This document shows, piece after piece, positions 16,976 to 26,051 of a stretch of DNA of 64,000 nt; position 1 is the stretch's first letter, and every line of letters starts with the position of its first letter. The notes beneath the pieces are model-generated. The model was not told the DNA's origin, searched no databases, and saw only the letters and a program-made list of their open reading frames with translations. The translations under genes and the position numbers were made by a program. Source of the stretch: Mycolicibacter engbaekii (GTDB taxonomy: Bacteria > Actinomycetota > Actinomycetes > Mycobacteriales > Mycobacteriaceae); contig NZ_LQOT01000014.1 of the NCBI RefSeq assembly GCF_002101585.1, positions 30,925 through 94,924 on the forward strand, given 5' to 3'.

Positions 16976-18000
16976 ACATCACCAGAACCGCTATCAAACT
17001 CGGCGCCGTCGGCTCGGTGCTGCTGCTCTTCACGGTCGGCCTCGTCGTGGTGTTCGGGCAGATCCGGTTCGACCGGACAGCCCGCTACTCCGCGGAGTTC
17101 AGCAATGCCAGTGGGCTGCGCCAGGGCCAGTTCGTCCGCGCCTCCGGTGTGGAGATCGGCAAGGTCAAACGAGTCCGGCTGGTCGACGGCGGCCGTCGCG
17201 CCGTGGTGGATTTCGACGTCGACCGTTCGCTGCCGCTCTACCAGTCGACCACCGCACAGATCCGTTACGCCGACCTCATCGGCAACCGCTACCTGGAGCT
17301 CAAGCGCGGCGAGGGTCAGGGCGCCGACGAGCGGTTGCCCATGGGCGGGTTCATCCCCTCCTCCCGGACCGAGCCGGCGCTGGACCTGGATGCGTTGATC
17401 GGCGGCTTCAAGCCGGTCTTTCGGGCACTGGACCCGGACAAGATCAACACCATCGCCTCGACCATCGTCACGGTGTTCCAGGGCCAGGGCGGAACCATCA
17501 ACGACATCCTGGAGCAGACCGCCCAGCTGACCTCCCACATCGCCGACCGTGATGCGGCCATCGGCGAGGTGGTCAAAAACCTGAACGTGGTGCTCGACAC
17601 CGCGGTGCGGCACCGCCAGACGTTCGACGAGACCGTCGACAATTTCGACAAGCTGGTCAAGGGCCTGAACAACCACGCCGACGGACTGGCCAACGGCACC
17701 GCGGAATTCGGCAACGCCGCAGGCAATCTGGCAGACCTGCTGGCCGACAACCGCACGCAGCTGCACAGCCTGTTCCCGGTGGCCGGACCCGAGCCACCAG
17801 ACCGGCTCAACGATGTCGACGAGCTGTTCCAGAAGATTCCGAAGGCCTTGAAGCTGATTGGCCGCACCGGTGTCTACGGTGACTTCTTCAACTTCTACAT
17901 CTGCGACGCGACCATCAAGCTTCCCGGCTTGCAGCCCGGCGGACCGGTGCGAAACGTCCGGTTGTGGCAGCAGCCGACCGGGAGGTGCACGCCCCAGTGA
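16972..18000 (+). CDS. mce1B: Mce1B, MlaD-domain lipid-transport protein
   Basis: A 342-residue Mce protein with an N-terminal membrane anchor (residues 9-30), MlaD domain about 35-112 (FVRASGVEIGKVKRVRL; YADLIGNRYLELK) and a helical needle region rich in TAQLTSHIADRD-type heptads. Two cysteines near the C-terminus (YICDATIK and GRCTPQ) could form a disulfide. The ATG overlaps the mce1A stop as ATGA and the stop overlaps mce1C as GTGA. Confidence 0.92.
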   Translation: MNITRTAIKLGAVGSVLLLFTVGLVVVFGQIRFDRTARYSAEFSNASGLRQGQFVRASGVEIGKVKRVRLVDGGRRAVVDFDVDRSLPLYQSTTAQIRYADLIGNRYLELKRGEGQGADERLPMGGFIPSSRTEPALDLDALIGGFKPVFRALDPDKINTIASTIVTVFQGQGGTINDILEQTAQLTSHIADRDAAIGEVVKNLNVVLDTAVRHRQTFDETVDNFDKLVKGLNNHADGLANGTAEFGNAAGNLADLLADNRTQLHSLFPVAGPEPPDRLNDVDELFQKIPKALKLIGRTGVYGDFFNFYICDATIKLPGLQPGGPVRNVRLWQQPTGRCTPQ

Positions 18001-19601
18001 GGACCCTGGAACCGCCCAACCGGGCACGGATCGGCATCATCGGCGTTGCCTCGGTCATCTTGGTGACCCTGGTGGGGCAGAGCTTCACCCAGGTGCCGAT
18101 GCTTTTCGCCGAGCCGAGTTACTACGGTGAGCTCTCCGACACCGGCGGCCTGACTGCCGGCGACAAGGTGCGCATCTCAGGTGTCGACGTCGGCAAGGTC
18201 CAGGACCTGTCGATCGCCGGCGACCACGTCCTGGTGAAATTCTCGGTGGGAGCCAACCCGATCGGCAGCGACAGCCGGATCGGCGTCAAGACCGACACCA
18301 TCCTGGGCAAGAAGATCCTGTCGATCGAGCCCAAGGGCGAGCGTCGGCTCTCGCCGCAAAGTGTGCTGCCCCTGGGTCAGAGCACCACGCCCTACCAGCT
18401 CTACGACGCGGTCTTCGACGCCACCAAGGCCGCCTCGGGCTGGGACATCGACACGGTCAAGAAGTCGCTGAAGGTGCTCTCGGAGACCGTCGACCAGACC
18501 TACCCGGAGCTGAGCTCCGCCCTCGACGGTGTCGCGAAGTTCTCCGACACCATCGGCAAACGCGACGAGGAGATCACCCACCTGCTGGCCCAGACCAACC
18601 AGGTGGCCAGTGTCATCGGCGCCCGCAGCGAGCAGATCGACGCCCTGCTGCGCAACACCCAGACCCTGTCGGCCGCGGTCAACCAGCGCAGTCAGGCGAT
18701 CTCGGCGTTGCTGGGCAACATCGCGTACTTCGGCGAGCAGGTTCAGGGCCTGGTCCGGGACAACCCCAACCTGGATCTGAACCACGTGTTCGAAGAGGCA
18801 TCCAACATCACCGACATGTTGGTGCGCCGCAAAGAAGACCTGATGGAGATGTTCACCATCTTGGGCCGGTACCTCACGATCGTGAACGACGCGGTCGCGT
18901 CGGGCCCGTACTTCAAGGTGTCGACCCTGAACCTGGTCCCGTTCTGGATCCTGCAGCCCTGGGTCGACGCCGCGTTCAAGAAGCGCGGCATCTCGCCGGA
19001 GGAGTTCTGGCGCAACGCCGGCCTGCCGGAGTTCCGCTACCCCGACCCCAACGGCACCAGGTTCGCCAACGGTGCACCGCCGCCTGCTCCGCAGGTGATC
19101 GAGGGCACGCCCGAGCACCCCGGGCCGGCCGTCGCGCCCGGATCGCCGTGCTCCTATGCGCCCGCAGCCGGAATGTTCCCGACCCCGGCCAACCCGCTGC
19201 CGTGTGCGAACGTCGACACCAGCGCCGGTCCCTTCGGGACGAGCGGTCCGTACCCGGGGCCGACCGATGTGCTGTTCTCGCCGCCCAACCCCGACGGTCT
19301 GCCGGCGTCGCCGGGCATTCCGATCGCGGGTCGCCCCGGCGAGACTCCGCCGGTGGTGCCGGGCACCCCGGTTCCGCTGCCCGACGCCAACCCCGGAGCA
19401 CGATCGGAGCCTGTGGGCCCGGTCGCCGGTCCGGCACCGGCAAACCCGGGCGCGGCACCACCGCCGGGACCGCGGGCGCCTGGCCCGCCGGCCCCGCCCG
19501 GCCCCGGCAACCAGCTGCCGGCACCGTTCATCACGCCCGGAGAAGGCGGGAACAGCCAGCCGGGTGGCGGCGGCGGCGCAAGAGGGAGTGAGCGGCCGTG
19601 A
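17997..19601 (+). CDS. mce1C: Mce1C, MlaD-domain protein with Pro-rich tail
   Basis: A 534-residue Mce protein: anchor near residues 9-31, MlaD domain about 38-112 (DKVRISGVDVGKVQDL; KTDTILGKKILSIEP), helical region to about 355, then a tail of some 175 residues dominated by Pro, Gly and Ala. I chose the GTG at 17997, which overlaps the mce1B stop and has GGAGG 11 bases upstream. Pro-rich Mce tails are usual and may reach into the cell wall. Confidence 0.9.
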   Translation: MRTLEPPNRARIGIIGVASVILVTLVGQSFTQVPMLFAEPSYYGELSDTGGLTAGDKVRISGVDVGKVQDLSIAGDHVLVKFSVGANPIGSDSRIGVKTDTILGKKILSIEPKGERRLSPQSVLPLGQSTTPYQLYDAVFDATKAASGWDIDTVKKSLKVLSETVDQTYPELSSALDGVAKFSDTIGKRDEEITHLLAQTNQVASVIGARSEQIDALLRNTQTLSAAVNQRSQAISALLGNIAYFGEQVQGLVRDNPNLDLNHVFEEASNITDMLVRRKEDLMEMFTILGRYLTIVNDAVASGPYFKVSTLNLVPFWILQPWVDAAFKKRGISPEEFWRNAGLPEFRYPDPNGTRFANGAPPPAPQVIEGTPEHPGPAVAPGSPCSYAPAAGMFPTPANPLPCANVDTSAGPFGTSGPYPGPTDVLFSPPNPDGLPASPGIPIAGRPGETPPVVPGTPVPLPDANPGARSEPVGPVAGPAPANPGAAPPPGPRAPGPPAPPGPGNQLPAPFITPGEGGNSQPGGGGGARGSERP

Positions 19602-21163
19602 GTACCGTCTTTGATGTTCGCAACCTGCGACTGCCGGAGCGCTCCCGTAAGGCGGTGATCGTCGGATCGCTGCTGTTGGCCCTGGCTTTGGTGGCCGCCT
19701 TCGGCGGAGTGCAGCTGTTCCGAAAGCTGAACAGCAACACCGTCGTCGCCTACTTCCCGCAGACCGACGCGCTCTACCCCGGCGATGCGGTGCAGATCAT
19801 GGGCGTCCGCGTCGGCGCGATCGACAAGATCGAGCCGGCGGGCGACAAGATGAAGGTCACCCTGCACTACAACAACAAGTACAAGGTGCCCGCCGAGGCC
19901 AAGGCGATCATCTTGAACCCGACTCTGGTCGCGTCGCGCACCATTCAGTTGGAGCCGCCGTACCGCGGTGGCGCGGTGCTGGCCGACAACGCGGTGATCC
20001 CCGAGGAGCGGACCGAGGTCCCGGTCGAGTGGGACACACTGCGCAACGACGTCACCAACATCATCAACAAGCTGGGTCCGACCGCCGAGCAGCCGAAGGG
20101 GCCGATCGGCGAGGCCATCGAATCGTTCGCCGACGGCCTGTCCGGAAAGGGCCAGGAGATCAACAGGGCGTTCGACAATCTGTCGGAAGCCCTGACCGCG
20201 CTGAACAAGGGCCGCGGCGACTTCTTCGCGGTGGTGCGCAGCCTGTCGCTGTTCGTCAAGGCGCTGGACCACAACGACCAGCAGTTCGTCGCGCTGAACC
20301 GGGACCTGGCGAAATTCACCAGCAACCTCAACAGCACCGACCAGGCGCTGGCGACGGCCACCGACCAGTTCTACGCCACCATGACGATCGTCAAGGCGTT
20401 CCTCAGCCAGAACGCGAAACCGTTGGTGCACACCATCAACAATGTGGAGCAGGTGACCACCGCGATCACCCAGCCCGACGCCCTCGACGGCTTCGAGACC
20501 GCGCTGCACATCCTGCCGAACGTGTTGTCCGCGGTCGGCGAGATCTACCACCCGGCACAGGGCATGGTGCTCGGCTCTCCGGTGCTGGTGAACTTCGCGA
20601 ACCCGATGGAGTTCATCTGCAGCGCCATCCAGGCCGGCAGCCGGCTCGGTTACCAGGACTCCGCCGAGCTGTGCGCGGAGTACCTGGCTCCGGTGGCGGA
20701 CGCGATCAAGTTCAACTACCTGCCGTTCGGTATCAACATCTGGACCAGCGCGTACACCCTGCCCAAGCAGATCGCCTACTCCGAGCCGCGGCTTCAGCCG
20801 CCGCCGGGATACAAGGACACCACCGTCCCGGGTATCTGGGTGCCCGACACCCCGTTCTCGCACCGCAACACCCAGCCCGGCTGGATTACCGCGCCCGGCA
20901 TGCAGGGCGTGGAGCCCGGACATGACACCGCGCGACTGCTCACCCCGGAGTCTCTTGCGCAGCTGATGGGCGGCCCGGACCCGGCGCCGGTCGAATCGCA
21001 GTACCAGACGCCGCCCGGTCCGCCGAACTCCTACGACGAGGCACCCGGTCCGCTGCCGTTCATCGGCCAGCCGCCCGGGGTGGGACCGATAGCACCGCCG
21101 CCGCCGGGACCCAACGTCATTCCGGGGCCCGTGGCGCCGCTGCCCCCGCGGGGTCAAGGCTGA
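19598..21163 (+). CDS. mce1D: Mce1D, MlaD-domain lipid-transport protein
   Basis: A 521-residue Mce protein: membrane anchor about residues 22-44, MlaD domain about 46-122 (YPGDAVQIMGVRVGAIDKI; NPTLVASRTIQLEPPY), long coiled-coil-like region (ITRAFDNLSEALTALNKGRGD-type repeats) and a Pro-rich end from about residue 465. GTG start overlaps mce1C as GTGA; the stop overlaps a possible mce1E start as TGATG. Confidence 0.92.
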   Translation: MSTVFDVRNLRLPERSRKAVIVGSLLLALALVAAFGGVQLFRKLNSNTVVAYFPQTDALYPGDAVQIMGVRVGAIDKIEPAGDKMKVTLHYNNKYKVPAEAKAIILNPTLVASRTIQLEPPYRGGAVLADNAVIPEERTEVPVEWDTLRNDVTNIINKLGPTAEQPKGPIGEAIESFADGLSGKGQEINRAFDNLSEALTALNKGRGDFFAVVRSLSLFVKALDHNDQQFVALNRDLAKFTSNLNSTDQALATATDQFYATMTIVKAFLSQNAKPLVHTINNVEQVTTAITQPDALDGFETALHILPNVLSAVGEIYHPAQGMVLGSPVLVNFANPMEFICSAIQAGSRLGYQDSAELCAEYLAPVADAIKFNYLPFGINIWTSAYTLPKQIAYSEPRLQPPPGYKDTTVPGIWVPDTPFSHRNTQPGWITAPGMQGVEPGHDTARLLTPESLAQLMGGPDPAPVESQYQTPPGPPNSYDEAPGPLPFIGQPPGVGPIAPPPPGPNVIPGPVAPLPPRGQG

Positions 21164-21180
21164 TGAGACGGAGGACAGCG

Positions 21181-22332
21181 ATGAAGACGGTCAGCCGGCG
21201 CGGCTGGCAGGCTCTGGTGCTGCTGATGGCCGCCCTGACGCTCTCGTCGTGCAGCAGCTGGCGCGGTATCGCCAACGTGCCGTTGCCCGGCGGTCCGGGC
21301 AGCGGTCCGGGCGCCTACACGGTGTACGTCCAGGTGCCGGACACGCTGGCGCTCAACGGCAACAGCCGCGTCCTGGTCGCCGACGTCTTCGTCGGTGCGG
21401 TCGAGCGGATCGAGCTGAAGAACTGGATCGCCACGCTGAAGCTGCGGCTGAACAAGGACGTTCACCTGCCGCGCAACGCCACGGCGAAGATCGGCCAGAC
21501 CAGCTTGCTGGGATCGCAGCACATCGAGTTGACCGCCCCGGCGAACCCGGAGGGCGAACTGCGCAACGGCGACACCATCGCCCTGAGCGACTCGACGTCA
21601 TACCCGACCATCGAACGCACCCTGGCGGGTTTGGCGCTGCTGTTGCAGCGCGGCGGCCTGTCGGATCTGGACACCATCACCACCGAGTTCGCCGCCCTGT
21701 CCAACGGCCGTGGCGACCAGATCCGCGCCTTCCTGACCAAGCTGGACACCTTCATCGGCAACCTCAACGACCAGCGCGAGGACATCACCCGGGCGATCGA
21801 CTCGAGCAACCGGCTGCTGAGCTACTTCGGTGAGCACAACGACACCATCGAGAAGGCGCTGACCGACTTCCCGCCGTTGTTCAAGTACTTCAACGCGCAG
21901 CAGGCGATCTTCATCAACGCCGTGGACGCCTTGGGGGCGATGGGCACCCAGGTCAACCAGCAGATCGCGCCCGCGCGGTCGGACCTGCACAAGGTGCTGA
22001 CCTCCTTCCAGTGCCCGGCGCGGGAACTGCGGAAGGCCTCGCCTTATCTGCCTGACCTGCTGCAGGTGATGATCACTGCTCCGTACCACGTCGACGGTGC
22101 GTTCAAGGCGGTGCGGGGTGACTTCATCAACACCTCGCTGGTGGTCGACCTCACCTATGCGTCCATCGACAACGCGATCCTGACCGGTACCGGTTTCTCC
22201 GGCATGCTGCGGGCCTTGGAGCAGTCCTTCGGTCACGACCCGGAGAAGATGATCCCGGACGTTCGGTACACCCCGAACCCGGCTACCGCGCCCGGCGGTC
22301 CGTATGTGGAAAGGGCTGACCGGAATTGCTGA
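21181..22332 (+). CDS. mce1E: Mce1E lipoprotein (LprK)
   Basis: A 383-residue Mce lipoprotein. The signal peptide ends in LSSC, so the mature protein would be lipidated on Cys24. The MlaD domain spans about 45-125 (ALNGNSRVLVADVFVGAVER; GQTSLLGSQHIELT). GGAGG lies 6 bases before the ATG at 21181. An ATG at 21163 that overlaps the mce1D stop is in frame and would add MRRRTA; both starts give the same mature protein. mce1F begins inside its last codons. Confidence 0.88.
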   Translation: MKTVSRRGWQALVLLMAALTLSSCSSWRGIANVPLPGGPGSGPGAYTVYVQVPDTLALNGNSRVLVADVFVGAVERIELKNWIATLKLRLNKDVHLPRNATAKIGQTSLLGSQHIELTAPANPEGELRNGDTIALSDSTSYPTIERTLAGLALLLQRGGLSDLDTITTEFAALSNGRGDQIRAFLTKLDTFIGNLNDQREDITRAIDSSNRLLSYFGEHNDTIEKALTDFPPLFKYFNAQQAIFINAVDALGAMGTQVNQQIAPARSDLHKVLTSFQCPARELRKASPYLPDLLQVMITAPYHVDGAFKAVRGDFINTSLVVDLTYASIDNAILTGTGFSGMLRALEQSFGHDPEKMIPDVRYTPNPATAPGGPYVERADRNC

Positions 22333-23918
22333 AACCACAGATCAAGCGTCAACTGGTCATCTTCAGCGTCCTGACCGCGGTCGCGCTGCTGGTGTTGGGT
22401 GTCTACTACCTGCGACTGCCGACCATGGCGGGGCTGGGCCAGTACACCCTCAAAGCCGACCTGCCCGAGGCGGGCGGCCTGTACAAGACGGCGAACGTCA
22501 CCTACCGCGGCACCATCATCGGGCGAGTCACCAGCGTGGAACCGACCGAGACCGGCGCGCAGGCGACATTCCAGATCTCCAGCAAGTACAAGATCCCCGT
22601 CGACGCCAGCGCCAACGTGCACTCGGTGTCAGCCATCGGTGAGCAGTACCTGGATCTGGTGTCGACCGGTAACCCGGGCCAGTACCTCAAGCAAGGTCAG
22701 ACGATCACCACGGGAACGGTCCCGGCGGCGATCGGACCGGCGCTGGACACTGCCAACCGGGGTCTGGCAGCGTTGCCGGCCGGCAAGATCTCTGCCCTGC
22801 TCGACGAGACCGCGACGGCTGTCGGCGGGTTGGGCCCGTCCCTGCAGCGGCTCGTCGACGCGACGCAGGCGATAGTCGGCGACTTCAAGGAGAATCTCGC
22901 CGACGTCGACGACATCGTGGAGAAGTCCGCGCCGATCATCGAAAGTCAGGTCGATTCCGGCGACGCCATCCACCAGTGGGCGCGCAACCTGAACATCCTG
23001 GCGGGGCAAGCGGCCAGCCGGGACGAAACGGTCAAGCACATCATCTCCGACCTGCCCCCGCTGATCGACCAGGTGCATACGGTGTTCAGCGAGACCAGGG
23101 ACAGCCTGCCGCAGCTGATGGCCAACATGGCGATCCTGACCGATATGGCCAGGCGCTACAACCGCAACACCGAGCAGGTGCTGGTCTTCCTGCCGCAGGC
23201 GGGCTCGATCATTCAGACGGTGAGCTCGACCTTCCCGGGCCGGGCATCGCTGGGTGTGGCGCTGGGCGCCTTCCCCGGGCCCATATTTCCGGTTCCGATT
23301 CCGGGCCTGAGCCTGAACTACCCGGCGCCATGTCTGACCGGGTACCTTCCTGCCTCTGAGTGGCGGGCGTTCGCCGACACCAGCCCGGCGGAGCTGCCGG
23401 ACGTGTCGTGCCGGATTCCGCAGGACACCCCGGCCAACAACGTTCGCGGTGTCCGCAACATCCCGTGCGCCGACGTGCCGGGTAAGCGGGCTCCCACCCC
23501 CAAGGAGTGCCGCAGCGACAAGCCCTACGTGCCGCTGGGTACCAACCCCTGGTACGGCGACCCGAACCAGATCCGGAACTGCCCGGCCCTGGGCGCGCGC
23601 TGTGACCAGCCGGTCGAGCCGGGTCACGTGATTCCCGCGCCGTCGGTCAACACCGGCCTCAACCCGCTGCCCGCCGACATGGTGCCGGCGTCGCCGCCGC
23701 CGCCCAGTGATCCACTCACGCGGCCCGGGACGGGTACCGTGCAGTGCAACGGGCAACAACCCAACCCCTGCATCTACACCCCCAGTGGGGGGCCTGCCGC
23801 GATTTACAATCCGCAGAGTGGCCAGGCGGTGGGGCCAGACGGCGTCGAATACTCCGTCGAGAACTCGATGAACCTAGGAGACGACGGATGGAAGGGGATG
23901 CTGGCACCGTTCCGCTGA
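22326..23918 (+). CDS. mce1F: Mce1F, MlaD-domain lipid-transport protein
   Basis: A 530-residue Mce protein: anchor about residues 10-29, MlaD domain about 37-112 (VTYRGTIIGRVTSVEP; HSVSAIGEQYLDLVS), helical region to about 300, then a tail with several cysteines (SCRIPQD, IPCADVP, KECRSD, NCPALGARCDQP) and Pro-rich stretches. The TTG start overlaps the mce1E stop by seven bases, with GGAAAGG 11 bases upstream. The following Mce-associated gene starts 31 bases before its stop. Confidence 0.88.
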   Translation: MLKPQIKRQLVIFSVLTAVALLVLGVYYLRLPTMAGLGQYTLKADLPEAGGLYKTANVTYRGTIIGRVTSVEPTETGAQATFQISSKYKIPVDASANVHSVSAIGEQYLDLVSTGNPGQYLKQGQTITTGTVPAAIGPALDTANRGLAALPAGKISALLDETATAVGGLGPSLQRLVDATQAIVGDFKENLADVDDIVEKSAPIIESQVDSGDAIHQWARNLNILAGQAASRDETVKHIISDLPPLIDQVHTVFSETRDSLPQLMANMAILTDMARRYNRNTEQVLVFLPQAGSIIQTVSSTFPGRASLGVALGAFPGPIFPVPIPGLSLNYPAPCLTGYLPASEWRAFADTSPAELPDVSCRIPQDTPANNVRGVRNIPCADVPGKRAPTPKECRSDKPYVPLGTNPWYGDPNQIRNCPALGARCDQPVEPGHVIPAPSVNTGLNPLPADMVPASPPPPSDPLTRPGTGTVQCNGQQPNPCIYTPSGGPAAIYNPQSGQAVGPDGVEYSVENSMNLGDDGWKGMLAPFR

Positions 23919-24544
23919 GCACGGACGAGGACCAGCAGACCGCAGATACCTCGGCGAGGGACGCTGAAGACGCGGTGACGGAACCCGAGGCGGACGCCCC
24001 GCAGCAGGCGACTGCCGCTGCGGAAGCAGTCACCGGACCGGCACCGTCGCGTCTCGGCCGTCGCCAGCAGGTGGGTATCTGTGCGCTGTTGCTGCTGCTG
24101 GCCGCCGGATTGGTGGCGGCCGGCCTGGTAGGTCTGCGGGACCACGCGGCAAGCCAGGCGCTGGCGCGCGACAACGCCGAGGCGATCGCCGCGGCCAAGG
24201 AATGCGTCCTGGCCACTCAGGCGCCGGACGGGCGCGATATCGCGCTGGCGCAGCAGAAGATCCTGAACTGTACGGCCGGCGAGTTCCGCACCCAGGTCGC
24301 GCTGTACGCCGAGATGTTCGTCCACGCCTACCAGGCGGCGAAGGTCCAGGTCGAGCTCACCGAGATGGGCGCCGCGGTGGAGCGCAACAATCCAGACGGT
24401 TCGGTCGACATTCTGGTGGCCTTCCGGGTCAGGATCGACAACATCGAGACGCAGGGTAAAGAGGTCGGATACCGGTTGCGCGCTCAGATGGTGCGCGAAG
24501 ACGGTCAGTACCGAATCGCGAAGCTCGACCAGGTGGCCCGGTGA
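23888..24544 (+). CDS. Mce-associated membrane protein, Rv0175-like (mas1A)
   Basis: A 218-residue protein with an acidic cytosolic N-terminus, one membrane segment (about residues 62-83) and a compact periplasmic domain of the Mas type ending QYRIAKLDQVAR. Mas proteins are thought to stabilise Mce complexes. The start is firm: AGGAG lies 7 bases before the ATG, although both lie inside the end of mce1F. Two cysteines (KECVLAT and ILNCTAG) in the exported domain may pair. Confidence 0.85.
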   Translation: MEGDAGTVPLSTDEDQQTADTSARDAEDAVTEPEADAPQQATAAAEAVTGPAPSRLGRRQQVGICALLLLLAAGLVAAGLVGLRDHAASQALARDNAEAIAAAKECVLATQAPDGRDIALAQQKILNCTAGEFRTQVALYAEMFVHAYQAAKVQVELTEMGAAVERNNPDGSVDILVAFRVRIDNIETQGKEVGYRLRAQMVREDGQYRIAKLDQVAR

Positions 24545-25506
24545 CCGATCCGGTGGCCCCGGTGCCGCACAGCGACCCGGCCCGTTGGCGTACTCGCGCG
24601 ACAGCCCTGGCGATCGACCTGCTGCCCGGGGTGGTGGTGATGGCCAGCATGGGCATGCTTGCCTTGTCCTTGCCGGGCGACAGTGCGTGGCGCTGGGCCG
24701 CTACAGCTGTCGCCGCGTTGGCGTTCCTGGCCACCGCGGTGAACCGGATTCTGCTGCCCGCAATCACCGGTTGGAGCCTGGGCCGGGCGCTCACCGGGAT
24801 CGAGGTGGCGCGCGTGCCTACCGGTGCCGCCGCGGAGCCGGGGCCCGGGGTCGGACCCAGACGCCTGCTGGTTCGCGAAGTGGCACATCTTCTCGACACG
24901 ATCCCGGTTCCGCTCGGCTGGTTGTGGCCGCTGCGGGACAAACGGGGACGCACCTTCGCCGACATGGTGGCGCGTACCCAGGTGCGCCCGGTGACGCGGG
25001 AGCGGCCCGCCGACATCAGGCGGTGGACCATGGCCGTCTTCATCGGATCGGCGGCCCTGTCTCTGCTGGGTGCTGCCGGCGCCTACGGATTGGTCTACCA
25101 GCGCGACCACCACACCGACCAGGCGCGATCGCAGATCACCCGCCAAGGCCCGAAGATCGTGGCCGACATGCTGTCCTACGACCCGGAGACATTGCAGGAC
25201 GATTTCGACCGCGCGCAGTCGTTGGTCACCGACAAGTATCGTGAGCAGCTGCTGCCGCAACAGGACGCGATCCGCAAGTCCAAACCGGTGCCCAACTTCT
25301 ACCGGGTGACCGATGCCGCGGTGCTCGACGCCGCGCCGCACCGGGCCACGATGCTGCTGTTCCTGCAGGGTCAACGGGGCGTCGCCGGCGATGAGCGGCT
25401 GATCAGTGCCACCGTGCGGGTGGCTTTCGCCCAGCAGTCGGGAGCGTGGCGGGTCGACGATCTGACCGTCGTCAGTAAGCCGCTGCCCGCCGAGGGGGAC
25501 AGATGA
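24541..25506 (+). CDS. RDD-domain Mce-associated membrane protein, Rv0176-like
   Basis: A 321-residue protein with two parts. Residues 1-160 form an RDD domain with three membrane segments (RWRTRATALAIDLLPG; FLATAVNRILLP; RGRTFADMVARTQV). A fourth segment about 165-185 leads to a Mas-like exported domain ending AWRVDDLTVVSKPL. The GTG start overlaps mas1A as GTGA and the stop overlaps the next ATG. The fusion of RDD and Mas domains is what I recall for Rv0176. Confidence 0.85.
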   Translation: MTDPVAPVPHSDPARWRTRATALAIDLLPGVVVMASMGMLALSLPGDSAWRWAATAVAALAFLATAVNRILLPAITGWSLGRALTGIEVARVPTGAAAEPGPGVGPRRLLVREVAHLLDTIPVPLGWLWPLRDKRGRTFADMVARTQVRPVTRERPADIRRWTMAVFIGSAALSLLGAAGAYGLVYQRDHHTDQARSQITRQGPKIVADMLSYDPETLQDDFDRAQSLVTDKYREQLLPQQDAIRKSKPVPNFYRVTDAAVLDAAPHRATMLLFLQGQRGVAGDERLISATVRVAFAQQSGAWRVDDLTVVSKPLPAEGDR

Positions 25507-26051
25507 GTCCACGCCGCCGCGTGCACCCGCAGGATCAGCCGCTCTACGTCGAGCGTCCGGTGCCGCGCCGTCGGCGGTTGCCGATGGTGATCGTCGGTTC
25601 GCTGGTGGCGGCCGCCGCGGCGATCGCCATCTGCGCGGTGACCCTGGTGACCCATGAGCAGCACCGTCGTGCGGCCTTGCGCGACGTCGAGGCGCTGGCG
25701 GCCGTGGAGTCGTTCATGACGATGTTCACCTCGCCGGATCCGTTCCACGCCAATGACTATCTGGCCCGTGTGTTGGACAATGCCACCGGGGATTTCGCGA
25801 GTGCGTACCAGGAGAAGGCCAATCAGATCCTGATCGCCGTGGCCCGCAGTGAGCCGACCACCGGAACGGTGACGGCGGCGGGTGTCGAACGGTGGAACGA
25901 CGAGGGCAGCGTCACCATGCTGGTGGCCGTGGAGAACACCGGTAAGTCGCCGGACGGCAAGCACGATGTCCGGGTCGCCACGCGATGGCTGGCGACGGCG
26001 CAGAAGGAAGGGGACCAGTGGAAGATCAGCGATCTGAACCAGGTGCTGTGA
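25503..26051 (+). CDS. Mce-associated membrane protein, Rv0177-like
   Basis: A 182-residue Mas protein: basic N-terminus, membrane segment about residues 27-49, and an exported domain with ATGDFASAYQEKANQI and the closing GDQWKISDLNQVL. It is the third of four consecutive Mce-associated genes and overlaps both neighbours by four bases. Confidence 0.85.
   Translation: MSPRRRVHPQDQPLYVERPVPRRRRLPMVIVGSLVAAAAAIAICAVTLVTHEQHRRAALRDVEALAAVESFMTMFTSPDPFHANDYLARVLDNATGDFASAYQEKANQILIAVARSEPTTGTVTAAGVERWNDEGSVTMLVAVENTGKSPDGKHDVRVATRWLATAQKEGDQWKISDLNQVL

Noticed and set aside
19154..21157. Long antisense frame across mce1C and mce1D
   Set aside because: It spans the boundary of two well-supported genes and has no recognisable domain.
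23806..23816. TTTACA inside mce1F as a fourth copy of the TTACA repeat
   Set aside because: No TGTNA arm lies 14 bases away, and it is within coding sequence.
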